The translations under genes and the position numbers were made by a program. DNA of 64,000 bases from Charina bottae (lineage: Eukaryota > Chordata > Lepidosauria > Squamata > Charinaidae), in NCBI GenBank assembly GCA_023362775.1, contig JALMGJ010000005.1:86315421-86379420 (forward strand). Direction: 5' to 3'. The notes under the pieces are model-generated. The model was given only the letters and a program-made list of their open reading frames with translations. It was not told the origin of the DNA and made no database searches. Positions 22,736 through 34,621 of the stretch are shown piece by piece (the first letter of the stretch is position 1; each line of letters starts with the position of its first letter).

Positions 22736-25402
22736 TCCTGTTCTGATTTCCAGTGAAAATTAATATGAATTTCAGGAATTCAAATTTCTGAATCGAGATT
22801 TGGGTTTGGAGCACAAGTGATTGTGGGAGGGACTGGGGTGAATCTGTTTTCTGAATTGGCCTCGGAATAAATTTGGGCTCACTGCACATCTGTGCTATCT
22901 ACTAGCATAAGGGAAATAAATACTACTTCTGGCATATCACACATATATTCTGAGAAGCTGCATCCAAAAAGGTAATTATACTTTTCATAGTGTAAGATAT
23001 ATGATCTGTACAATAATGTCTTCAACAAGTGATGTAGTACAAATCTGGAAAGGGAGACTTTGTGCTGTTTCGTTTATGCTGAGCACACTTCAGCTATAAT
23101 GACTATTCCATGTTCAGTGTTTCAGATTTTTTGAAAATAAATTTAAAACTATACTCTAGAGATTTGTGTGCATTTGAATATGCACATGCCAATTTCTGCA
23201 TTTTGCCTAAATATCTTCCCATCACCTTAACCTTAAACTGTAAAGCACCAAGATCCGAAACAGTGTTGTCGTAGTGTAAATTTATGAGATATTTTCACCA
23301 CAGAATTCCTTAAAAATGAATGATATCTCCGTAGTTTACTGTTTTTCACTTTAAGGACATTTTTCTGACAATACGCAGCCTATTAATCATTTAAGCAAAA
23401 GTAGTTCCTTAAAGGAGTTGTTCACAGGCAAGACCATGGTTCATTTAATGCTATCTGGGAAAAAAAATCTTGTTGAGTGACATTCTCTGCAGTTATGTGA
23501 TGTAATATTTATAACGTGTCACACAGCCATACATCAAAACAAACATGTCTGTTGTTGCATTTGTTAGCAAAATGTTGATTGTTGAAAAGAAAAAGAGGAT
23601 TGGGATAGTTTTAGTACATTATTTATGTCAGGCCATTATATGAAAAATTGGAAAACTCTAGCCAATTCTTGTGCAATATTGTTTCTCTTGGACCAAGCTT
23701 TTCCAAGTTATTTTAAATTAATTTGATTATGATTTGTACCGTATCAGATTCCATGGAAACCCAAGTTAATGTCTCTGTTGCTTTCTGCTTTTTCTGTAGG
23801 TTAGAATTTCTAGTTTTTATTGCACATTAAAACAAGTGTAAGCAAAATACATAATATCACACAAACACTGTCAAATTTGTCAAATCACAGTGAGTAGTGG
23901 CTAATATTTAATAAGAAACATACAAAAATTAATGATAAAAGATTTCATAAATAAAATGGGGCTAAAATACAATATCTTGGGGCAGGTAAATACCAAACCA
24001 TATATTTTCAATCCCATATCAAATCTTTCCCATCACCCATAAAGAAATAAAAACATAGGGATAGGTTTCTTCTCCTGTCCCCCCCTCTTAAGAAATCTGA
24101 AAGCTGTGACACCAATTATTAGTATTTATAAATCCATCTACAACTATTTATCATACAGCTGCTAGATTGTGATGCTCCTTAATTCATGATCGTATCCTGA
24201 ACGACCCATTCTGAAGTCTATGCTGACTTTTCTTTAATCGACTCTTCATAGACTTCACATGATGTAAGCCTAGAAATAGAATCATGTGAAATAAAAATAA
24301 AATAATAAGGAGTGGAAATCCTACCGAAGGGAAAACAGGAACTGTTATTCATGAAATAACTAAGCAGCATAAGAAGCAGGAGCTGAAATTCTTGGAGCGC
24401 AGGGATGAGCAACAGTCCGATTATGTATTTATCAATCAGTCAAATATATTTATTTATGCAGTATTCAACCACGGTTAGGGTGCCACTTCCTTAATTCCAC
24501 TGTTTGTCTGGTAGCCATTTTTTATTATGCACAAAGTGCGGTCCTGGTTTTCACATGAGATGAGTCCCTGGTGGTCAAATGATGTCATGGGGGGGGGCTT
24601 GCAAGTGAGAGCAATCCCATTTATCTCAGTTGCTTCCTAGAATGGGGGAAATGTTGCTTCAAGACATTGAATGAGGAAGGAAGAAAGGCACCCAGACTTT
24701 CATCCTAGTTAAAGTGGTGTCCACAGACTGACGTTTTGTTCCTGAGAATGTGCAGAAACCTGAAAACTAGTGAGCAGAGGGGCGGGGAAGACGGGGAGGG
24801 GGCATGATCGATTCTGTTGGGCAAAGGAGAGATGCAAACAGACAACCAAATGACATCAATTTGTCTTGCTTTCCCTCTCCGTTCCTCTCTTGGAATGAGA
24901 GTGTGCCAGGATGCCCCATGCTCAGAAACACATCCGTTACTGGCTGAGAGCTACAGCTGTAGCTTAAGTAGGAGAACGTGTGTCTAACAGGGCCCATTAA
25001 AGAACAGCAGGAAGACTCTGTCAGGTGGAAAGACGAGAACAGAGGACAGGAGAATACAAGGAAGGAAAGGGATCAGCAGCCGGAGGAAAGGGAAAATGTA
25101 ACAAAGAACGGAAAAATGGTGCAAATATCAATGCTGCTGGGAACTGCATTGCCAACACATAAACTTGGCTTTATCATGTGAATGTGATGGAATGCTAACA
25201 GACCTTGGAAACACAGAGGGGGCAGCAAGACAGTTAAGGGAGGAAACAGGGCTCTTGCAGAAGGCATTCCTGAGTCCAACAGAAGGGGGAAGCATTAGAA
25301 AGAGTCCCAGGATAAGTCTGCCTTAATTATGCTAGGTATAGGTTCCGTGGGAGAATTACTTTGGTAGGCTTTTTGTGTTTGTGTGTGCGTGCATGCATGC
25401 AT
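22736..25402. other. Intron sequence, largely repeat-poor
   Basis: No exon or clear repeat. 23400-23800 is complex, AT-rich sequence without transposon hallmarks. A G-run is at 24588-24596. A (TGCA)-rich stretch at 25379-25408 leads into the next SINE. Confidence 0.45.
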
Positions 25403-25640
25403 GCATGCGCCTTCGAGTCAGTCTTGACTCCTGGCAACTGCCTGGACTAGTCCCTGCAGTTTTCTTGACAAGATTTTGGAAGTGGTTTCAGAAGTGGTTT
25501 GCCATTGCCTTCTTCCTAGGGCTGAGAGAGAGGGACTGGCCCAAGGTCACCCAGCTGGCTTTGTGCCTAAGGCAGGACTAGAACTCACCGTCTCCTGGTT
25601 TCTAGCCTGATGCCTTAACCTCTACACCAAATGGGCTCTC
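25403..25640 (-). repeat. tRNA-derived SINE (simple form)
   Basis: Reverse complement of the family at 8943-9182: GAGTCAGTCTTGACTCCTGG, TTTGCCATTGCCTTCTTCCT, CCCAAGGTCACCCAGCTGGC, then head GCCTTAACCTCTACACCAAA at the right end. Bov-B-like tail end at left. Confidence 0.88.
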
Positions 25641-26469
25641 TTCTATTACATTACCCTGATTTTAAGATGAGGCCATTGAAAGATTCCCAAGCAGACTCTT
25701 GTAAGAACATGCAACTTTGTGCAATGGCTTGAGAGATGGTTTGAATGAAACTGTGGCTTGATCATTTTGAAGCTCTTTCAAATCAATACTGTAATGTGAT
25801 CCATCATTTCATGTTGTGTATCTTCTATAATTTGTGTACCATTACCTGCAATAGCAATTCAGCAAGAGAAAGCTCAGCCAATTCCACAGCTACCAGATCA
25901 GAGCTGCAAAAATCCAGATGACCAGTAGATGGCAGTGAAGAGATCCTAAAACTGCTGCACCCAAATTTCTGAAGCCCAGATGTGGCAGTCCTGGCTGGTT
26001 CCAATGACACCTTTTAAATCCCAGGTTTCTACCGGTCTTCATAATGCATCTCTTTGGGTGGGAATAGGCAATTCGTCATTGACTTGCATTACACCAGCCT
26101 TTCAAAGTAGCCCCTATTGATTTACCTAGTCAGTCTTGCGGGCTGCACCAATTATGACTCTGGGCAGCTAACAGCAAACCCATACACAGAGATACGCAAA
26201 ACAATTGAAAATTATTAAAAAGCAATGCCCAGCAACCCAATGTGCCACACTTCAGGGATGGAATAATCTCATTAATCCCCAATTTCTGAACAGCCCCATT
26301 TTTATGGTATTTGGGAAATATAGCAAGAAAGGAACGTGTGGCCATCATCAAGAAAGCTCAGCCACTGTGTTGCTGCAGATGGCTTCAAGCTTCTCCCTGA
26401 TTTTGCCTGATGGGCAGATCAGCCTGAGCTACTGGATGTATGGCTTGTGACCTGGAAGCCGAGTGGCAG
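25641..26469. other. Intron sequence with CTCF-like motif
   Basis: No exon. CCAGTAGATGGCAGT at 25922-25936 fits the CTCF core consensus CCASYAGRKGGCRSY at every position. The surrounding 25850-26010 resembles an unnamed repeat seen in part at 1480-1600. Nothing else supported. Confidence 0.4.
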
Positions 26470-26607
26470 TTAGTGCCGCTCCTATGAAAGTGATGTTACA
26501 AGAGTGAATACTCTTAACTAATACTGAACTGCTGCATGCTGAACACCCGTGACGTTTCCAAAAGGAAACACCATGTAGAACACCTGGCAATAGTCAAGAT
26601 GTGAGGC

Positions 26608-27375
26608 CAGGCCCACAACTAGGGTCTGTGTCACCCGGGGCAAACATGGATTCTGCGCCCCCCCCCCATGGATTCCGCACCCCTCTGCAGAGTCGAGTCC
26701 CTCATCACCCACGGGGAACAGCAGCGTGGCGGGATGTGGGGGAGGAAGGGGACCCGCCCCATCCCCGGGGATGCCAGGGCTCCCGCCGGCTGGCATGGAT
26801 GGGGCAGGGGAGGGTGCCAGGGGCAGCCCCAGCATGGCCAAGAAATGCCGCCTTCCCCCCGGGAGTGCCCCTGCTGGCCCACCGCGCAGCCCAGTGGCTC
26901 GGGGGCTTCTCTGGGCAATGGCGGCAGCCCCCCTGGAGCATTGGAGCCGTGGGAACATCCTGTGCCTCCCTCCCTCCGCGGTGAGTGCTGGTGAATCAAG
27001 CGTGGTGGGTGGGAAGAGGTGCCTCTGCAGAAATGCTCGGTTCAGCTGCCGGGGAGCACCTGTGCAGAGGCAGGCTGGGATTGAGGGCAGTGCTCGGCAG
27101 ACGCAGATTGGCTGCAGCCTTGGCCAATGGCGAGCGCGCCTGAGAGCTGCTCGGCCTCCTCGGGACAGGGGGCGGGCTGGCCGGCCTGTCTCCATGCTGC
27201 CCTGCAGCCAATCACCGCCGGTGGGGGCGGTCTCCCGCTGTTGCATGCTGCGCCCTATAGGTGATCGTGCCAGGAAACAGTCAGTATACAAATACTATTT
27301 TGTTATTTTGGTGCCCCCCCCCCAGTACGGCGCCCGGGGCAAATGCCCCGCTTGCCCCCCCTAGTTGCAGCCCTG
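26608..27375. mobile_element. CpG-rich non-autonomous hAT element, 768 bp
   Basis: Inverted termini CAGGCCCACAACTAGGG and (complement) CAGGGCTGCAACTAGGGGG. The 8-bp flanks TGTGAGGC (26600-26607) and CGTGAGGC (27376-27383) match at 7 of 8 positions. The interior is strikingly GC- and CpG-rich compared with its surroundings, with C-runs at 26661-26669 and 27314-27323. Open frames of 100-257 codons on both strands run through it but show no transposase or other domain; the 257-codon one even crosses into the LINE, so they reflect scarcity of stop codons in GC-rich DNA. Confidence 0.82.
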
Positions 27376-27470
27376 CGTGAGGCGACAAGGGTGCAAATGA
27401 TGAGGAGCAAAGCCTCCTGTTCCAGAAATGAGCGTAACTGGCACACAAAATGTAACTGTGCAAAGGACTT

Positions 27471-27530
27471 TCTGGCCATAGCCTTCACCTCCTCTTCATA
27501 AGGTGGGAATATGTCTCAAAGATGGCATAT
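27471..27530 (-). repeat. 60-bp segment with a perfect inverted copy at 32986-33045
   Basis: TCTGGCCATAGCCTTCACCT... to ...GATGGCATAT is identical, base for base, to the reverse complement of 32986-33045, and two further T residues match. It lies inside the L2/CR1 ORF2 remnant, so it is the probable source. Confidence 0.9.
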
Positions 27531-27560
27531 AATTTTCAATGGTGGGAGGCAGTGCTTGTC

Positions 27561-29565
27561 ACTCTTACAACTGAATTGTTCAAAAATGGTGTTCTGAAAT
27601 CTGTACGTGACAGCACTCTCTCACATATTATGTGCGTGCATTCAGAGACGCCTGCATGCACAGAGACCCCAAAGCAGGCTAGAAATCCCAAGGCACTGAA
27701 GCCATTTTGCAGAGTTGTAACCAAGTGAAGCTCTAATGGAAGTACCTGACTGAGCCCCTTGCTTTGTGCCTAAAAGAATAAATGTCTGTTAGTAACATTT
27801 AACCTCCTTCCTGTGATCCACTGTGAAATGAAACTTCCTGAATTGACTGAGCTCTATGCATTGCCAATTTTCTAAGGACATTATAGACTAGGAGAGAGGT
27901 TTCTCAGGCAGAGATAAATTGGCCTTGAAAGACCTGCTTGAGATATCTGCTTTTTCCTCTCTCCAGAACACATTGCTTTTTCTCACCAGGGCAGATAATG
28001 ACCTTCTTTGACAAATCTGTGCAAAGAAAAAAAAAGGTGGTGGTGGTAGGTTTCCTAGTCTTCAGGAACCCTGAAGGGGGTCCAGAGCTGACATAAAATG
28101 TTCTATACATCGAATGTAAAACTTAGATGGATCCTTTTTCATTATGCAGTGGCCCCTTAACTAGCAATTTTCTAAGTTGAAAGCAGTTGCAGTATGTCAT
28201 GCAATTTATAGATCCCTGCGCCTGCCATAGAGTGTTTTATGATCGCTTCATTCTGTGTTATTAGTGGCTGTCTCCTTCTGAGAGCACAGCCATTTGATAA
28301 TAGTCTTAAAGCACCCCAAATTACTTACCTGCAAACCACATTCCAGATAGTGTTTGTTGACAGTTTGAATAAGTTTAGTGCCCTTCTGTTGTACTTTACC
28401 TTCAAAACAAACTGATTGAATCATCAATAGCTCCTTGGCAGCTGACAGAAGCCTATCATTGGGTTTAACCCTCAGATGGTAGGTTATCTTTGGGAGTTAA
28501 CCTTTTTGCATTGTTAACTGGAGTGTTTTATGCACATGCAACTTTAGGGTAGTGCTGTGATAACCTCGCTAACCAAAGCCATACATCACAGGAAAGAGAT
28601 CTGGAGTGACAAATAACTCTGGATAAAATTTACAAGGCTCGAATGTTTATTATTCTTGGGTGTTCTTGAGGTTTAATCATGTTTCCCATAGTTTTAATAG
28701 GAATTAGGATTATGTTCAGACTATAATTTTATCTTCAAATGGAAATACATTGTTTTGTTTAATACCAACGCTCCATTTTTATAGTGGAAAAACAAGAAAA
28801 ATGTATTCATATTTTAAGATGGTCCATTAGGCTACATGTGTGTAAACAGAATGCTTAGTAAATTTATATCCTACTTCTGGACCCATCTTCCACGTAGAAT
28901 CTGTATCGGATTCTATGTGAAAGATGTACATATAGAGCTGATTTAGATGCAACATTCCTGACTTCAGAAACAGTGGGAAAATTTTGTGTTTACACATCCT
29001 CTTGCCCATCTCTTCCATCTTATCATACTTCAGCATGGAGGTTGTGGTTTGACCCCAATTAGTCCTGGATCCACATCTTCTAACATAGTTCACATGAGAA
29101 GTGAGAGATGAGGGAGAAGTTATTTTTTGTTCCCAGCTCCATAAACCAAAGTTTATGTGTTAGTGATGCAGCCCCACCATTCATTTGTTCTTTGCTATTA
29201 CATTGCATTTCTCAAGCCTCTTATTTGCCCTTTTCTTTTTCCTCTTCCTCTTTTCTTCATTCCTCTTTTCCTTTTTTCTCTCCTCTTTCCAACCTATGTG
29301 ATCCTCTTCCGTTTGCTGGAGAGACATTTTCCTGCTTAACTGGAACTCTCTGACAAACAAGCATGTGGTTTGGAGCTTGGGAATCCTGGCTTCTACTCTG
29401 AGGTGGTGGCTCTTGCGGTGATTGGGAAAGAGATGTACAATATCAGGTGGCCATTTTCAAATTATGCTTTCAATGCAGAGATGCCCAACTTACACTTTTG
29501 TTGGGAAAAGCCACCGAAGAAGGACTTTTCCTTCCCTTTTCCAATGTTATAGTAATATAAAGCCA
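27561..29565. other. Intron sequence, no recognised repeat
   Basis: No exon found. About 28140-28560 is complex and free of transposon hallmarks. A short imperfect hairpin is at about 28889-28923. Pyrimidine-rich at 29215-29290. Confidence 0.45.
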
Positions 29566-30240
29566 GTTTGGTCTAGTGGTTAAGGCAATGGGCTAGAAAC
29601 CAGGAGTCTGTGAGTTCTAGTCCCGCCTTAGGCACGAAAGCCGGCTGGGTGACCGTGGGCCATTCACACACACACAGCCCTAGGAAGGAGCCAATGGCAA
29701 ACCAGGAGACTGTGAGTTCTAGTCCCGCCTTAGGCACGAAAGCTGGCTGGGTGACCTTGGGCCAGTCACACACACACAGCCCTAGGAAGGAGCCAATGGC
29801 AAACAGGAGACTGTGAGTTCTAGTCCCGCCTTAGGCACGAAACCCGGCTGGGTGACCGTGGGCCATTCACACACACACAGCCCTAGGAAGGAGCCAATGG
29901 CAAACCAGGAGACTGTGAGTTCTAGTCCCGCCTTAGGCACGAAAGCTGGCTGGGTGACCTTGGGCCATTCACACACACACAGCCCTAGGAAGGAGCCAAT
30001 GGCAAACAGGAGACTGTGAGTTCTAGTCCCACCTTAGGCGTGAAAGCCGGCTGAGTGACCTTGGGCCAGTCGCTCTCTCTCAGCCCAACTCGCCTCACAG
30101 GGTTGTTGTTGTGGGGAAAATAGGAGGAGGAAGGAGTATTTGGTATGTTTGCCGCCTTGAGTTATTTATAAAGAGTCCCCTTCAGGGGAGATGGGGCGGT
30201 GATAGAAACCGAAAGAATGAATGAATGAATGAATGAATGA
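29566..30240 (+). repeat. Second tRNA-SINE with internal tandem array
   Basis: Head GTTTGGTCTAGTGGTTAAGG, then four body units starting at 29614, 29716, 29817 and 29919 (spacing 102, 101, 102, 101), then a last unit at 30020 that runs into the chimeric tail CAACTCGCCTCACAGGGTTG and CCGCCTTGAGTTATTTATAA. Same head-array-tail organisation and same AAACCA joint as 1-840. Units alternate: those at 29614 and 29817 have GACCGTGGGCC and AAACCAGG; those at 29716 and 29919 have GACCTTGGGCC and AAACAGG, forming two 203/202-bp dimers. Confidence 0.92.
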
Positions 30241-30565
30241 TTAATTAATTAAGGTGGGATATAAAATAAAAAATAAAAAATAAATAAAATAAAATAAAAT
30301 AAAATAATAAAAAAATAATAAAATAAAATAAAATAAAATAAAATAAAATAAAATAAAATATAAAATAAAATAAAATAAAATAAAAAATAAAATAAAATTA
30401 AAATAAAATAAAATAAAATAATAAAATAAAATAAAATAATAAAATAAAATAATAAAATAATAAAATAAAATAAAATAAAATAAAATAAAATAAAATAAAA
30501 TAAAATAATAAAATAAAATAAAATAAAATAAAATAAAATAAAATAAAATAAAATAAAAATAAATT
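30216..30565. repeat. (GAAT)n and long (AAAAT)n tract
   Basis: About 25 bp of GAAT is followed by about 300 bp of AAAAT/AAATA-type repeat, apparently the expanded tail of the SINE. The 111-codon Phe/Tyr/Leu/Ile frame on the minus strand is an artefact of this tract. Confidence 0.95.
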
Positions 30566-32985
30566 TGCTTTCTCACAACATCATTTCATCCAGATAGGGC
30601 AAGTCAGCTTTTAAACTTTCAGAAACAAAAGTTTATGTGCCTCACTGCATGTGTGAAGTTGTTTGTTTGCATCGAAACACCCCTGACTATAGCTCAGAGA
30701 ACACTAAAGCTGGTTCTGCACTGTGCCTTCCACCCCTTCTGAATCCATGGAAAATGTACCTGAAATTGATCTGGGCTTCTTTGATGACTTTCTGATCTGG
30801 AGTGGGAGATGTGGGACATGTTGAGTCAGAGAGGGTTGTCCAGTGAACCTCTCTAAGTGGAAGGTCCCTGATCCTCTCTTATGGGGGAAAATTCAAGTGC
30901 CGAGACAGGGATGGAAAGGAAAAGCAAGACAAACAGATGTCAGTTGCCTCTCTGTTCTTCCCAATGACATCATTATTTAGAATGCATCTGCACTGATGAC
31001 AAGGTGGCTTTTAATGTCGGCTACTAATTGCCTTTTATACTTCATCATCCTCTCTTGTGTAACTTCTGCCTTGCCAAGATGACTGGGGAAGCTTTCCCGC
31101 CCATCATTCATTTGCCATTCAATTCCTCACTCCTGTTTCCCAGGATGTGAGGACTGCTTGTTCTCTTTGTTTAGGGAACAGAATTTCAGATGTTCTAAAC
31201 AGTAGAAATCCTTTCTGACTTAATAGTTCTGCTGTAAAGATACATCTCCTTTGATGGGGCCACGCAAGGTTAAAGTGTAGTCTTCGGTCCAAAGTTGGTG
31301 AAGAGATGACATGACACTGCCGGAATCTCTCACAAGTTTTGTGACTGCCTGCTTCTTGATGGCACCTTTCACACCATCATTCAACATTTGCTGATTTGGT
31401 AATAGCGCTTGTTTTCTGCACCTGAATATTAATCTTTTTTCACCTTCCATTTATGTGGGTGTTTGTAGTCCTCCCAAGCTTTGCTCTTGACGTATTGTTT
31501 CCTTCTGTTCATCTCTTTGAAAGAACCCCTTGTGCTCTGAGCATTTCTGCCAGTAATACAAGAGGGAATATTGTCTTCCACTGAAAGATAAGGGACATCA
31601 GAGGCCCACAGCAGCTGAAAGGCCATTTGGAAAAGTTAAGAGATGTGTGAGAGCATATTTCAATATCCTCAGATATCCAACAATGCTTAACAATTGTCTG
31701 GCTCAGGACATGCTACACTTTACAAAGAGGCCTCTCCGTTTTGTTACCGTTATTCCACCATCGAAGTGACATGGCTGAGTGTTGTGATCAGGTTTCTAAT
31801 GGATTTTAGCATAGGTCAGTGTGTATATACTATTTCATGATGACTTTACAATCTCACCATCTTAGACACAGTGAAGTATGGCCGACGGTCTTTTTTGTTT
31901 GGTCTGCTTGTCAAAAGACTAAATAATTAATTAAAGGGTGACCACTCTTGCTTCTGCAACTTGGAAGGCACCCAATAATTAGCTTAGACAGTTTCTATCT
32001 TTTTAAAAAAGACTTCTTAGTGTTCTCCTGAGAAAATTCTAGGAATGGTGTTCTATCACTGCCCTATTCCCACTCTATTTATTGAATTCAGACACATAAA
32101 AATGAACATATGAAAAGATCACCCTTTATATTTCAACCTTCCCCCATAGAATTCTGAATGTGTGAGGCAGCCAACTCTACATGCCACGGTTACTCAGGCT
32201 GGTTTCTAGAATGATGGTCTATATAAATTTGGCATTTGTGAGGAACATTATCAATCACCTTTCTGTTTCCTGCCAGGAATGGATCTGGCATTTCCTCTCT
32301 CAGTCTCCAGTAAGTCTGTTTCATATCTCAGTGGCTGGCTGTAAATAGCAAGTGCTTGAGATGAGTTGATATTATCACCTTTCAGGGCTGGGTTTTTTTA
32401 AACATTGATTTATACCATGGCATGCCATGTTCTGTCTGCTTTTTTGTGAATAAAGCAACATGTGTGGGTCTTTGCTTGTGAGCTTCCAGTGTTCTTAGAT
32501 GAAACTTTAGAGGAAACTGGAGAAGGATCTAAAAAGCAATTCTCAATCAAATAGGTTCCTCAGACAAGAGATTCTGACCACTTCTACAGTAGTGTGAACC
32601 TTAACTCATGGAAAAATATCACCAGTCTTATTAAAATATTTTCTCTCACCTCAAATGTTTTACTTAAGATTTGATTTCTATCTGTGAATGTAGCAAGTAT
32701 TTCATTTCTCACTCAGGAAATGTTGCTATATTGCAACTACTACTGCATTCAGTTGGATTTCAATCTGTTCTTCATCCAACGAATTGAGATATTAATGCCC
32801 AAAATTGGTTGGGAATTCAGGGAGTGACTGTCCCAACACATCTGCTGAGCATCCAATTAGCTGACAGTAGAATACTCTGTTGAGTAATAGTCCAAAGAAT
32901 GGCATTAATAAAAATGCTTATCTCACCAGATATAAAACTTTTTGTTTGTCCCTTTCCCTAACTTATTTTCACTGAAGAAAACTTC
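30566..32985. other. Intron sequence, no recognised repeat
   Basis: No exon with splice sites and no named repeat could be supported. Frames at 31220-31626 (minus) lack domains. Confidence 0.45.
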
Positions 32986-33045
32986 ATATGCCATCTTTGA
33001 GACATATTCCCACCTTATGAAGAGGAGGTGAAGGCTATGGCCAGA
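32986..33045 (+). repeat. 60-bp inverted copy of 27471-27530
   Basis: Perfect inverted match to part of the LINE remnant 5.5 kb upstream. Similarity ends abruptly at both sides: on the left at ACTTC|ATATG, on the right in an A-run that leads directly into the inverted-repeat element at 33051. No other LINE sequence accompanies it. Confidence 0.85.
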
Positions 33046-33050
33046 AAAAA

Positions 33051-33283
33051 ACAGGTAGTCCTTGCTTAACGTCCACTCGTTCAGCGACCGTTCAAAGTTA
33101 CAGTGGTGCTGAACGAGGGGGAGTTATGACAGGTCCTCATAATTGCGATTGTCGCAGCGTCCCCACAGTCATGTGATCACGATTCGGGCACTTGGCAACT
33201 AGCTTGCAATTCCGGTGTTGCAGTGTCCCACGGTCACGTGATTGCCATTTGCGACCTTCACTGCCAGCTTCTGACAAGCAAAG
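33051..33283 (+). mobile_element. TA-type inverted-repeat element, copy C, truncated
   Basis: Begins ACAGGTAGTCCTTGCTTA, as in copies A and B, and keeps CAGTCATGTGATCACGATTC and GCACTTGGCAACTAGC. Similarity fades after CTTCTGACAAGCAAA and the right inverted terminus is missing. Confidence 0.75.
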
Positions 33284-33419
33284 GCTGGAAAGGTTTGCTA
33301 AAACCAGGAAACTCACAAACAGAAGCCAAATCACAGTGCCTGGTACAGTCAGATCACTGAAAACAGCAGCACACAAAATGACCAGTGTTTTGTTCTGCTT
33401 TTGGAAATGGTCATTCTGA

Positions 33420-33482
33420 AGTTTATTTATTACTATTATTTAAATTTATATGACCGCCCAACTCCCCCAACGGGGGACTCTT
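33420..33482 (-). repeat. L2-type 3' terminus fragment
   Basis: TATGACCGCCCAACTCCCCC and AACGGGGGACTCT, cut off before the usual GGGCGG. TTTA-rich tail at left. Confidence 0.65.
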
Positions 33483-34621
33483 GTTGAAATGTTTTGCACA
33501 TTCCAAATAGATGCTAGGGAAAGGATCATTTGGGGTTTAATGTCCCCAACTTGGCTGGGATTAACTTTTGGATAATTTGCGTTATTTGTGTAATTTATTT
33601 GTTATAAATGTTTTTACTTCCTCCCACCCCCCACCCCCCAAGATCCCTTAGATTGTTTAACATTGATTGTTTTTGTTGCTCTGTGTATTTTTTTAAAATT
33701 GATTTTTGCCTCTGCCGCTCAAGTTTAATTCTGTTATTTAGGATTTTATGTTTGACATACTGAAGAGTGCCTCAAGAATGTTATTGACTGGCATGTACAT
33801 ATTGCAAAGGACTGGATAAGTTTAGGAAATTTGAAAAGAGACTATCTATTTAAAAAAAGAATGGATAATGAAATTCTGGTTGTTACACTGCTGCTTAAAG
33901 AAAACACAAAAAATAGTGAGTGCGGTCATTCAAACACAAATCAAGAAAAATAAAATATTGTGGTCCAAGTCAGTCCACACAGTGGTTTATCTCTGCTGCA
34001 CACAAGATTATACATAGAAATGGTTCAGTGCCTTGCCCCCAGCATTCTTGGAAGAAAATATAGTAAGAACCCTAATTCCAAAGTTATTTGTTCATGCAAA
34101 GCTGAAGAAATTGAGTCTTTGGGACACTTGTTATGAAGCCCTAAGGGTTTTTGAGATGTTATACTTGGCACCTTTTTTGGTTAAAATGCAGGATAGGACA
34201 GAGGAAATAGAGATGGCCTTTCTTTTATTCAACCAATGTACAGGTTTATGTATAATGTAGCCATATTTTGTTCTAGTGCCACCTTAATGTAACAATTATT
34301 TACAGCATTTTAACAGGATTACTGAGTAATTAACTTGATTAGGAAAAGATGTATATTAAACGTGTCTGTCCTTATTTGTGTGTTGGTCTCTGGCTCTGCT
34401 CAGGGCCACAGCCGAAGCACTCTAGAACTTGATCACAAGATGTCCTTGTAGTTTTACCAGATGACACCGCAGCTATTCAAGGGGAGCTGATGGTTTATTG
34501 CCTATTATGCATGGCTTTAAAATGATCACGGTTATGAGGACCTCATATTAGTGGCTGTTTCTTTTTAGCTATTCGTTCTGGAATTCCTAGCTCTCCATAC
34601 GTTATGGTGATAAGAACATTT
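33483..34621. other. Intron sequence, nothing recognised
   Basis: No exon. 33770-34260 contains decayed sequence that may belong to an old retroelement, but I cannot name it. Confidence 0.4.

Larger units (their letters stand above)
26470..27560 (-). repeat. L2/CR1-type ORF2 remnant, split by a hAT element
   Basis: On the minus strand, 27520-27385 reads EEEVKAMARKSFAQLHFVCQ and RSFLEQEALLL, and 26600-26515 continues HLDYCQVFYMVFP, matching the post-catalytic RT segment of L2/CR1 ORF2 (LVTSRLDYCNALYMGLP-type). The two halves join exactly across the target duplication of the element at 26608-27375. One LINE copy was therefore present before the hAT insertion. Confidence 0.78.

Noticed and set aside
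26518..27364. Overlapping frames of up to 257 codons on both strands
   Set aside because: GC-rich hAT interior with few stops; the longest frame crosses the element boundary into a LINE remnant, and no domain is seen.
28889..28923. Imperfect hairpin that might be a microRNA precursor
   Set aside because: The stem is only about 15 bp with mismatches, too short for a pre-miRNA.
29614..30019. Regularly spaced repeats that could suggest a CRISPR array
   Set aside because: Units are contiguous tandem copies with no unique spacers, in a vertebrate SINE.
30241..30576. 111-codon Phe/Tyr/Leu/Ile-rich frame
   Set aside because: Translation of an AAAAT microsatellite.
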